From Herbiconiux ginsengi (GTDB lineage Bacteria; Actinomycetota; Actinomycetes; Actinomycetales; Microbacteriaceae), in contig NZ_FNPZ01000005.1 in assembly GCF_900107435.1 (NCBI RefSeq), forward strand, positions 154,016 to 218,015: a stretch of 64,000 bases of DNA. Reading direction: 5' to 3'. Below, in pieces: positions 33,143 through 41,232 of this stretch (its first letter is position 1; each line of letters starts with the position of its first letter). Both the position numbers and the translations under genes were made by a program. The notes under the pieces were generated by a model, which was given only the letters and a program-made list of their open reading frames with translations, was not told the origin of the DNA and made no database searches.

Positions 33143-33595
33143 ATGCCCCACTCATTCGCCAGCACCGTCGTCGAGGCACCACCAAACATCGTCTGGGACT
33201 TCTTGAAGAATTTCAACGGAACTCCGGACTACCTCGCGCTCGTCGCAGGGAGCATCATCACTGATGATCAACCCGTCGACCTCCTCGGCTGTGAACGCGT
33301 CATTACCCTCACCGATGGACGCGTCGTCAAGGAAACCCTCGTCGCACGCGACGACGTCGCTCGAACCCTGACCTATCACCTGACCGAAGGGCCATTTCCC
33401 TTCTCCAACTACTACTCCACGATGCGCGTCACCCTCATCTCCGACACCGGAGGCAGCTTCGTCGACTGGAGCAGCACCTACGACAGCGACGCCGCAGACG
33501 CCGCAGCAAACAACCACCTGCTTGCCGATCAGATCTACGGCGCAGGCCTGCAGCAGGTCAAAGTCCGCTTCGCGTCAACCCGCATCCCTCACTGA
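33143..33595 (+). CDS. SRPBCC (START/polyketide cyclase-like) protein
   Basis: 150 residues: FASTVVEAPPNIVWDFLKNF, a central VVKETLVARDDVARTLTYHL and YSTMRVTLISDTGGSFVDWS, the usual helix-grip fold of bacterial SRPBCC proteins (MxaD/oxygenase-associated type). It binds a hydrophobic ligand in a cavity; some relatives catalyse cyclisation or dehydration. GGAAGG stands upstream of the ATG. It is co-transcribed with the NCS1 transporter 35 nt downstream. Confidence 0.88.
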   Translation: MPHSFASTVVEAPPNIVWDFLKNFNGTPDYLALVAGSIITDDQPVDLLGCERVITLTDGRVVKETLVARDDVARTLTYHLTEGPFPFSNYYSTMRVTLISDTGGSFVDWSSTYDSDAADAAANNHLLADQIYGAGLQQVKVRFASTRIPH

Positions 33596-33630
33596 ACCCA
33601 ACCTCTCACGCAGGTCAAAGGAGACCGAAA

Positions 33631-35268
33631 ATGTCCACCACCCGAACAGGCGAGAACTCGCTGCCCCCACTCGTTGTCCGAGACACCGACGACCCGGACG
33701 TCGTCGCCGACGCTGGCCGCGATGACTACGCCGAGCACGTGGTGCCCCGAACCTGGCGCATCGGGCGTGCCGGGATGGCGTTCGCCTGGTCCTCGCTGCT
33801 CACCGCGATGTTCACCGTGGTGCTCGCCGCGACTGCAGCCTCGATCGTCGGGACCGCCGATGCCATCATCGGGATCGCCCTGGCCAGTGCCACCTACGGG
33901 GTGATTAACTACTTCATGCAGAAGACTGCCACCACATCGGGACTCACCGTCGGCCTCTTCTCTCGAAGCCTCTTCGGCTACTCCGGCGCAGCGGTCGTCA
34001 CGATCATCTACGCGCTGACCGCGATCTGGTTCGCGGTGTTCGAAGGGTCCGTCGTCGCCGTGGCACTGCACACCTACTTCGGCGGCCCCATCGAGCTTTG
34101 GTATGTCGTGGTCGTTGCCCTGTCCGTCCCGCTCGTTCTCGGAGGCGTCCGGGTCTGGCTTGAACGCGTAAACAAGTGGCTCCTCCCCATCTTCGTCGCA
34201 GGCATGGTCGGGGCAGTCATCTGGGCAACAGTGTCGTACGGGTACAACCCTGACTGGGCCAACCAGCCCCCCGCAACCACCGCCGCTCTGGCCGGGCCAG
34301 GATGGCTGTACGTGTTCGTCATCTACATGGGCATCTACGCCACCATGATGTACACGTTCGACTTCGCCCGACTCGCCCGACCCAAAGACACCACCTTCAA
34401 CGGGTGGATCACGTTCGGACCAGTCTTCTACTTCTTCTCCTACTTCATCAACGGGCTCATCGGCATCTACCTCGTAGCGGTAATCCCCCAAGACGGAGTT
34501 TCAGAGATCGGTGTGGTCGTAAGCATCGTCAGAATGATGGGCGTGTTCGGGGTGATCTTCATCTTTGCCACCCAGACCAAGATCAACACGGCCAACCTCT
34601 ACCTCGCGTCCTCCTACCTGGAGAGCTTCTTCGCACAGGTCTTCAAAGTCAGACTTCCACGCTGGCTGTGGGCGGTCGTGGTCGGCGTCGTCATGCTCGG
34701 AGTGATGTTCCTGGACGTCTTCTCTTTCATCCTGCAGTGGCTCTCCTACCAAGGAGTCATCATCGTCGCCTGGGTGGCCATCGCCCTCGTCCAAATGGCA
34801 TACCGGTCGCGCAAGAACACCCACAGGAAAAACAGGCTCATCGAATTCAGACCCGGTCGCGTCCCCGCAGTAAACCCCGGCGGTCTCGGAGCTTGGGTCA
34901 TCTCCTCCATCGTGGGAATCGCCCTCCTATCAACGAACACGCCCTTCGGTGCCACCTGGGCCCTCCCCATCGCGTTCCTCCTCGCCGCAGGAATCTACGC
35001 CCTCGCGCTCCTGTTCGCACGGCAGCGATGGTTTACCCTGACGCGGCCACACGACCCGCGAGAGGAAGTCGAAGACATCTGGGAAACCCGGGTCCAATGC
35101 CACAACTGCAAGAAGTCCTACATCGCCATCGAAATGGACCGCGACCCGTCCCACGACCACCAGGCGATCTGCTCAGGCTGCGCCAATGGCCACACGTTCC
35201 GCGCCGCCGCAAGACACGAAGCAGACTCAGCAGCAACAACAACAACAACAAGCACAGTCGGAACCTGA
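33631..35268 (+). CDS. NCS1-family transporter with C-terminal zinc ribbon
   Basis: 545 residues. About 12 membrane helices from residue 45 to 465. TWRIGRAGMAFAWSSLLTAM and GLTVGLFSRSLFGYSGAAVV match the cytosine/purine/allantoin permease family. Unusually, a soluble tail follows with CHNC (490-493) and CSGC (514-517), spaced as a zinc ribbon, with IAIEMDRDP between. The tail ends in a Thr-rich run from an ACA repeat. The family imports nucleobases, hydantoins or allantoin with Na+ or H+. AAAGGAG precedes the ATG. Confidence 0.9.
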   Translation: MSTTRTGENSLPPLVVRDTDDPDVVADAGRDDYAEHVVPRTWRIGRAGMAFAWSSLLTAMFTVVLAATAASIVGTADAIIGIALASATYGVINYFMQKTATTSGLTVGLFSRSLFGYSGAAVVTIIYALTAIWFAVFEGSVVAVALHTYFGGPIELWYVVVVALSVPLVLGGVRVWLERVNKWLLPIFVAGMVGAVIWATVSYGYNPDWANQPPATTAALAGPGWLYVFVIYMGIYATMMYTFDFARLARPKDTTFNGWITFGPVFYFFSYFINGLIGIYLVAVIPQDGVSEIGVVVSIVRMMGVFGVIFIFATQTKINTANLYLASSYLESFFAQVFKVRLPRWLWAVVVGVVMLGVMFLDVFSFILQWLSYQGVIIVAWVAIALVQMAYRSRKNTHRKNRLIEFRPGRVPAVNPGGLGAWVISSIVGIALLSTNTPFGATWALPIAFLLAAGIYALALLFARQRWFTLTRPHDPREEVEDIWETRVQCHNCKKSYIAIEMDRDPSHDHQAICSGCANGHTFRAAARHEADSAATTTTTSTVGT

Positions 35269-35290
35269 TCTAAGGAATCCCCGGCGACAC

Positions 35291-35346
35291 AACACGCGAC
35301 ACCGGCGAGCGCGCCCTACCCTGGGAGTGCTCGCCGGTGTCGTGTT
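35291..35346 (+). terminator. Terminator hairpin after the NCS1 gene
   Basis: A 13-bp stem GACACCGGCGAGC/GCTCGCCGGTGTC extended by AACAC/GTGTT around a 2-nt bulge, with an 18-nt loop. It lies 22 nt after the transporter stop. Confidence 0.75.
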
Positions 35347-35526
35347 CGCGGCGGCGTTGAAGGGACCCACCCCACTCCACTCACCAGTTCACTAACCGGC
35401 GCGAGTGAGTCCGTCGAGCACTGCACGATCGGCTCAAGCCGAGTACCCAAGGAAACGGCGGGCGCCATCACGGCAAGGGGCGCATGCGACGGGAAGCTGT
35501 GGTCAATTCGAAAATCGGTTGCCGGT

Positions 35527-36636
35527 TCACACAACCCCGCGTGCCAACTGCGCACCAGCGGCACGCAACCACCGCCCGGTGTCAGCCATCGCGTGCTCTG
35601 CAGAACCGGCAAGGTCGGTAAGAGACATGAACGATGCAAAGGCGGATAGCTCGGCATCCGGTGCGATACGCCCGGCGACCAGCAAGACGCTCGTGCCGGC
35701 CCCCGCGAGAGAAGCAACGTACGCGGGCACCTTGCCTGCTGCCGACTGCCCGTCATAGGATCCCTCTCCAGTGACGATGATGTCCGCCTGAGCCCCGGCA
35801 TTCGGAAGCCCGATGAGCTCCCCCACGGTGCTCGAGCCGGGTTGAAGGGTGGCGCCCCACGCCAGGAGCCCGAAGCCTGCTCCCCCCGCGGCCCCCGCCC
35901 CCGGTGTCGACGGGTCCGCGTCCACCAGGTCCGCAAAGTGGGCAAGCCCCGTGTCCAGCTGTGCAACTTGACCCGGATCGGCCCCCTTCTGCGGCCCGAA
36001 CACTGCCGCTGATCCGGCCGCTCCCAGCAGCGGATTTGTTACGTCGGTCAGAGCGACAACGCCCCCTGGTGGGAGGGATACCAGGCCGGTTAGGTCGACC
36101 GTAGCGATGGCGGACAAACCTGCTCCTCCGGGCGGAACATCTGCACCGCCGGCGTTCAGAAAACGGGCGCCCAGTGCCTGTAGTAGCCCGGCGCCCCCGT
36201 CCGTGGACGCCGACGAGCCCAACCCAACCACGATCCGCGAAACTCCCGCGGTGAGGGCGGCCGCGATGGCCTGACCAAGGCCCACGGTGTGCGCTTCTAA
36301 CGGACGCAACCTCTCGAGAAGTTCGATTCCGGATGTCGCACCGAGCTCAATGATCGCGGTGCCCGAAGGAAGATCGGGCGTGGGAGGAAGTCGCAGCCAC
36401 GCCGAATCGACCGGCGACCCGTCAGGGCCCGTGACACGGACCGCGACGCGCTCCGCGCCTGGGACGGCTGCGGCGAACGCCGCCATCGTTCCCTCGCCAC
36501 CGTCAGCCATCGGCAACAACACAGCTTTGTCCTCGGGACGCTCCCACAACCATCCCTCGGCCAACGCGGCGGCCACATTCGCGGCGCCCATCGTGCCTTT
36601 AAAGGAGTCAGGAGCGAAAACGACATTCACGACCAC
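35527..36636 (-). CDS. Glycerate 2-kinase (GlxK/GarK family)
   Basis: 369 residues. FAPDSFKGTMGAANVAAAL, LPMADGGEGTMAAF, VGLGSSASTDGGAG, DVTNPLLG, FGPQKGA and TGEGSYDGQSAAGKVPAYVA are all diagnostic blocks. It phosphorylates D-glycerate, the end product of glyoxylate, tartronate and allantoin pathways, so it could close the route of the neighbouring nucleobase-type system. GTG start at 36636; a second GTG two codons later is equally possible. No clear ribosome site. Confidence 0.94.
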   Translation of the reverse strand: MVVNVVFAPDSFKGTMGAANVAAALAEGWLWERPEDKAVLLPMADGGEGTMAAFAAAVPGAERVAVRVTGPDGSPVDSAWLRLPPTPDLPSGTAIIELGATSGIELLERLRPLEAHTVGLGQAIAAALTAGVSRIVVGLGSSASTDGGAGLLQALGARFLNAGGADVPPGGAGLSAIATVDLTGLVSLPPGGVVALTDVTNPLLGAAGSAAVFGPQKGADPGQVAQLDTGLAHFADLVDADPSTPGAGAAGGAGFGLLAWGATLQPGSSTVGELIGLPNAGAQADIIVTGEGSYDGQSAAGKVPAYVASLAGAGTSVLLVAGRIAPDAELSAFASFMSLTDLAGSAEHAMADTGRWLRAAGAQLARGVV

Positions 36637-36968
36637 ACGCTACCGGACGCGCACACTCCGCCCGCACTACCCACGCGCTCTGGACAAGATCGGGCCACAG
36701 CGGGGAGTCGCAGAGTGACGGATCGAGAACCGTGCTCGCATCTGCACCGGGCGGGCGGTCCGCGTTCGTGACAACGATCATGACACGCAGCTTGGCGTTG
36801 ACGACATTGGACTGGATGAATGAACGGATGGGGCGAGCCGGCCGGGCGGTCGACAGGTCTGTGACGGGGCTTCTAGTCCAAGCTCCTATCAGGTCAGATC
36901 CGTCTGGCCGGCGCACTCCGTGGTGCTGCGCCAGGCTCCGCCGACAAATCGAACGAAGGACACCATGG
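36637..36968. other. Spacer between glycerate kinase and IS481 remnant
   Basis: A 102-codon minus-strand frame and a plus-strand frame exist, but neither shows a recognisable family or ribosome site. I see no hairpin. The right side probably includes DNA joined when the insertion sequence lost its end. Confidence 0.5.
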
Positions 36969-37841
36969 TCATACCTTGGCCGGGGTCAGACGGAACCCAA
37001 CGCAGCACCACGATAAGTCTTCACAGACTTTCCCGTTGGTTTGCGGGTGGTAGGGCTTGGTCCATTTGTGGCGGATGTCGCCGAGGGCGTCGGCGAAGGC
37101 GTGGGAGCGGTAGCAGGACCCGTTGTCGGTCATCACAGCGGTGACGGTAACTCCGATGCTGGAGAAATACGCATTCGTTCGTTTCCAGAACGCGGCAGCA
37201 GTTTCCTTGCGTTCGTCGTCGAGAATTTCCGAATACGCGACCCGGGAGTAATCATCGACGGCGTGGTGCAAATGCCGGTAGCCGCGTGAGCCGGGCGCTC
37301 CTGCGCGCGTGGCACGGTCTCGAGCAGATCCCGCCTTCCGATCTTGTGCGGATCCGCGCCCATGAACCCGCCACCCGCCACCTTCGGGAATGCGACCTTG
37401 CTTCTTGATGTCGACGTGGACGAGCTGACCGGGCACGCTCATCTCGTAGCGGACAGGTTTCGGTTTACGCACTGGCAGCCCCGTGGACTGGTCCACCCAT
37501 GCCAGCAACGGCATCCGGTAGCGGGCAAGCACCCGCCCGACGGTTGATCGATGAAGCCCCAAATGATCCGCGATGCGGTGATGTCCCCACCGGCGAGTGA
37601 ACCGCAGCCCGATAATTCGTCGTTCCGTCCGTCGCGGTAAACGGCCAGGCGATGCATGTGGTCGAGAGCTGAGGTCGGTGAGGGGCAAGCCCGCACGGCA
37701 CCGGTGTGCCCATTTCGACGCAGTCGCTGGGGAACATTGAAACCGCTCCGCAGCACGTCGCACGGACCACCCATCTCGAGTTATCAACAGGGCAAGCCGT
37801 CTGCGTCCTTCAGGCGTCAAAGGGGCATTAGCGTGAGTCAC
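36969..37841 (-). pseudogene. IS481-family transposase, C-terminally truncated
   Basis: 290 residues. The N-terminal helix-turn-helix (WSVRRAAERFQCSPATASKW) and the DDE domain are present with the first Asp in LVHVDIKKQGR and the second in VMTDNGSCYRS. After KPYHPQTNGKV the family continues with ERFNRTL, which holds the catalytic Glu; here it is replaced by CEDLSWCCVGFRLTP and a stop. The third catalytic residue and the rest are lost, so the element is inactive. The right end is probably near 37900-37950, but I could not define inverted repeats. Confidence 0.85.
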
Positions 37842-38003
37842 GGAGACCTCCGGTTTGAACGATGTGAGTGTGGTAACCCACAGCGTGCCGGAGGTCTCCG
37901 CCTACCTCAAATGTTCACAACGTCCCGAAGAACTACACCTAGCGGCCCTGTCGAAGCCTTCCCGTAAACGCTCACGGCGACGAAACCAAACGCCCAGATC
38001 AGG

Positions 38004-38043
38004 AGGTGCCGCCGGAACAATTCCGGCGGCATCTTCTTGGTTT
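38004..38043 (+). terminator. Strong hairpin with T-rich tail
   Basis: A perfect 11-bp stem TGCCGCCGGAA/TTCCGGCGGCA with loop CAA, followed by TCTTCTTGGTTT. It lies between the IS481 remnant and the hypothetical gene, and may be a leftover of an older transcription unit. Confidence 0.7.
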
Positions 38044-38170
38044 CTGTGCATCTGAGGCTTCGGGTTGAGCGCGTTCGCTTTGACCCTGGACTCAGCGGGC
38101 GGGACGAGCTCAACACAAGCTCTCGGGTGGTGCAAACCGATCGTTTCGCCCCTTGAAGCTCGTTTGTTGG

Positions 38171-38632
38171 CTAGTCACGCGCAGGATCGTTGTATGCGGC
38201 GTCATAGGCCGTCTGGGAGATGGAGTTTCTCCACTTGTAGAACTCGTGGCTGGACTCTGCCCATGATCCGTTCGCGTTATAGAACGCCTGCTGATCGCGT
38301 TCGTGCTTCTGCCAGGCCGTCTCGTACTGCTCAGAATCGGCAACTCTGACCACGGAGACAACTGAACGCCAGGGGAAAAACGTGCCATGGCTTTCGTTGA
38401 GGTCGGCATCTTCGATCTTGCTGCTGTCTTCTGCGAAGAGAGGCATGCAGCGGCCACCGTGGCTGTGCACGTGCAGCCCCGCCTGATCGGCGAAGATCAC
38501 TCGACCCTGCAGTCCATCGCGGCTGCGATTCAGGCGGGCCCGTTCTTCTTCGTCGCGAACAAAGGGAAACGCCTTTTTGGTCAGGATCACGTTGACGACA
38601 TCTCCCCGTGACAAAAATTCCGCTACGCCCAC
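38171..38632 (-). CDS. Hypothetical protein
   Basis: 153 residues, family not recognised. It has no signal peptide or membrane helix. The first half alternates hydrophobic strands (VVNVILTKKAFPFV, GRVIFADQAGLHVHSHGG); the second half is acidic and aromatic, ending in a likely helix (EFYKWRNSISQTAYDAAYND). AGGAGG 5 nt before the GTG start supports translation. It is isolated, between an IS remnant and a long palindrome. Confidence 0.6.
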   Translation of the reverse strand: MGVAEFLSRGDVVNVILTKKAFPFVRDEEERARLNRSRDGLQGRVIFADQAGLHVHSHGGRCMPLFAEDSSKIEDADLNESHGTFFPWRSVVSVVRVADSEQYETAWQKHERDQQAFYNANGSWAESSHEFYKWRNSISQTAYDAAYNDPARD

Positions 38633-38730
38633 TGCATCCTCCTGGTCTCGCTGACCTGCGCCGCGCAGCGAACCGTCTACCTTGTCAGCTCAAGATTCAT
38701 TCTGAAGCACGATGGACATGTCGGCTTCGT

Positions 38731-38758
38731 TGGTGCGTAACCGATCGGTTACGCACCA
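38731..38758. promoter_or_regulatory. Perfect 28-bp palindrome
   Basis: Arm TGGTGCGTAACCGA followed exactly by its complement, without loop. No T-run on either side, so a protein-binding site is more likely than a terminator. GTAACCG/CGGTTAC half-sites recall LacI-family operators, with two extra central bases. It lies about 100 nt upstream of the hypothetical gene; the rest of the 38633-39004 spacer shows no gene. Confidence 0.6.
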
Positions 38759-39004
38759 CCCGAGAGCCCGTTGACGCCATGCCGCGATCCCGCCATTCCG
38801 CGCGGCGCAAGAACCCATCGTAAAAAGCCCAGATTGATGCAAAAATTATGCGGAACCCTTTTGCATCGTTTCGTAGACGTGCGCGCAAAATTGCACGGAT
38901 GACCGCGCCTGGACAGGGCGCTATCGATCGAGCAGGGCGCGGATAGCGGAACGGGATTGCCTCTAACAGCTCCCAGGCAGGTCGGCTTAGACCTCCCGTG
39001 CCTG

Positions 39005-41155
39005 CTACCGGTTCGAATCTGGCCAGGGAACGAATCCTTCTGCGTTCACGTTCCACGTCGTGGGGAACAGAGGGTCGAAGTCTGGACCCGCCGTTGCTAG
39101 TAGTGAAATCGCGGCGAGCAAGGCCCCGTTTGATGGCAGGTAGATGGGCAGCAGGGACCCGAGCTGGGGGCTATGTCCGACTGCGGTGAAACGGTTCTTG
39201 ATCGCTTCACGCGTGAGGAGGTCGGCGGCGAGGTCGGCGTTGTGGAGTCGCCCAGCTGTCATCGCCATGACCGGGTAGTCCCATCCGAAGGCGGAGTTCC
39301 AGTCCCAGTTCTGCAGGACGTCCTCCAGTGTCGCGGACATGATCTCCGGATCGATGAGCGGAGTGGGTGGGATCACTCCCAGCGCGGCCAGCAGCGACGG
39401 GTGGTCGTCGCGGCGGAGATAAGGCGGTGTCGCGATTGCCTGATACGTGCCGTCTTGCACCAGGGGCCGCGCCATACGGTTCTGCACGTTAGTCCAGTCG
39501 TCGCGTCTGGCATCGCCGTTGCGCTCGCGCCAACGTTGAGCGATTTCCAGCCCCCACCACCAATAGGAGAGTTCGAAGGTGGGGTCTTCGGTGGTGCGTG
39601 CGTCGTAGAACTCCTGCGCGGGCATCACGGGCGGTCCGAGGTGGAAGGAACCGTCCCGCTCCTCCACGAACGCCCCCATGAAGGTGGCCGTGTCCTCAAC
39701 CAACTCCGCGAAGTGGTTGAGGAGTTGCGCACGATGGGCGGTCGTTGCGGCGCCCCAAGCGAGTTCCAGCATATAGAGGATGTGCGGCTGCTGCCAGATC
39801 AGCAACGAACCAATTTCGCTCGGGCTCTCCCGACCGTCGGGGCCGACCTGCTTGGGCCAACGCGCTCCGGGGTAGCCTTGTCGCCTCGCGGTTTGGCGGG
39901 CCACATCGAGGATTGACACGTACCACGCGAGACTTCGCTCTAGCAGTTCGGGGCGCCCCCAGCCCGCGAAATGCGCTGCATGCCAGAAGTGCATTTCCAG
40001 GTGGAACTTGCCGTGCCAGGAATTGGTGATGAGCCCTGTCTCCTGCGGGGGAAGCACACCGGACGAGTTCACTCGCGTGAGGTATTGAGATAGCACCACG
40101 CGCCGCTCCAGCTCCAACGCCCGCTCATCGTCAGAGGCACACAATTCGATGGCGGCACCGGATTCCCAGAAGTCGCGCCACCCGGACTTGGCTAGCTTTT
40201 TGATCTCCTCAAACGACTCTTGATCCAGAGTACTGAGTCGTCCAGGGGAGAAAGTCACAATCACCTCAAGCGAGGACGCCCCCGTCGTGAGTTCAAATCT
40301 GTGCGGGGCCACCTCTCGGATGTCCCCGGAATCGAATCTGACGTCAACGGTGTAACCGGTGCTATCAATTTCTCGGCCAATCGTCGCCTGCCCCTCCCCC
40401 GGTGTCTGGAGCGTGGAGGTGTGCTTGTCATCCGCGTCCCAGTCGCCGGTTTGTAGGAATCCGTCGCTGCCGTACGGAAACCGGAACCCGATAGCCAGTC
40501 TTCCGTCGGCCAGCAGCGGCGAGGTGATCCGGAATGCGACCTTGTCGGCGTCCGGAGATGCCACAGTTTCCACCGTCACTGGCACGCCCGCGAACGTGAT
40601 CTCGCTCTGTGCTGCGCCGGACCACAGATCCAGCGACTGGGTTACGGCGGTCACTCGTTGCGGGTCTTCGACAGGCTCTGCTCCGACGGCGTCCCTCAGC
40701 ACAAGTCCGATGCGCCCCAGATCGAGCCGGTGTGGGTTGGCGTGGAGCCAGGCGCCGGCTTCGTACCCCTCGGCGATTTTGCCTTCGGGCGTGAACGCGT
40801 AACGGTCGGGGTAGGAGACTGTGCCTCTCGCCGTCTGGTAGTCCGTCATCGCGTCATCTAAGACGTAGCCGTTCGGATTTGGCATCTCATGCCATCCCCA
40901 GTTCGACATTGTGGCAGTATCGATGGTCGGCGGCGCCGCAAACGCAGCGCCAATGTTCCCTCCCGCCGCCGCCTGGGCACTGTTCCAGGCGGCCGACTGG
41001 TCGTGAAGTCGGGGGAAAGTTTGCATACCGGTGAAGTCGAACGAGTACGCGAAGTCTCCGTTTCCCACGGTGAGGACGTGCTCGGCGCTTACTTCGTCAA
41101 GCACAATGTTGTGGCGCGCTACCAGTCGCTCGCGATTGATCTTGTCTCGGCCCAT
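39005..41155 (-). CDS. Glycoside hydrolase, probable (alpha/alpha)6-barrel (clan GH-L-like)
   Basis: 716 residues. An N-terminal beta-sandwich (about 1-290) precedes an (alpha/alpha)6 barrel. WHGKFHLEMHFWHAAHFAGW, QGYPGARWPKQVGPDG and the C-terminal NWDWNSAFGWDYPVMAMTAG segment place it near GH65/GH95-like inverting enzymes. I cannot assign the exact family; Glu in FHLEMHFW and Asp in WDWNSAFGWD are candidate catalytic residues. There is no signal peptide, so it acts in the cytosol. It is the last gene of a four-gene minus-strand operon with GH43, GH3 and an MFS transporter. Confidence 0.72.
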   Translation of the reverse strand: MGRDKINRERLVARHNIVLDEVSAEHVLTVGNGDFAYSFDFTGMQTFPRLHDQSAAWNSAQAAAGGNIGAAFAAPPTIDTATMSNWGWHEMPNPNGYVLDDAMTDYQTARGTVSYPDRYAFTPEGKIAEGYEAGAWLHANPHRLDLGRIGLVLRDAVGAEPVEDPQRVTAVTQSLDLWSGAAQSEITFAGVPVTVETVASPDADKVAFRITSPLLADGRLAIGFRFPYGSDGFLQTGDWDADDKHTSTLQTPGEGQATIGREIDSTGYTVDVRFDSGDIREVAPHRFELTTGASSLEVIVTFSPGRLSTLDQESFEEIKKLAKSGWRDFWESGAAIELCASDDERALELERRVVLSQYLTRVNSSGVLPPQETGLITNSWHGKFHLEMHFWHAAHFAGWGRPELLERSLAWYVSILDVARQTARRQGYPGARWPKQVGPDGRESPSEIGSLLIWQQPHILYMLELAWGAATTAHRAQLLNHFAELVEDTATFMGAFVEERDGSFHLGPPVMPAQEFYDARTTEDPTFELSYWWWGLEIAQRWRERNGDARRDDWTNVQNRMARPLVQDGTYQAIATPPYLRRDDHPSLLAALGVIPPTPLIDPEIMSATLEDVLQNWDWNSAFGWDYPVMAMTAGRLHNADLAADLLTREAIKNRFTAVGHSPQLGSLLPIYLPSNGALLAAISLLATAGPDFDPLFPTTWNVNAEGFVPWPDSNR

Positions 41156-41232
41156 CTTCTTTTCCGTTCTATCGCTGGCACCGCAACTCCGCGCATGACA
41201 GGCAGCTGTATCTGTCGCCCAGGACGACTGCG

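Noticed and set aside
36608..36916. A 102-codon minus-strand frame upstream of glycerate kinase
   Set aside because: It overlaps the glycerate kinase start in another frame, has no ribosome site and no recognisable fold.
39005..39030. GGTTCGAATC, resembling a tRNA T-arm
   Set aside because: No acceptor, D or anticodon arm is found around it, and the bases encode the C-terminus of the 716-residue glycosidase.
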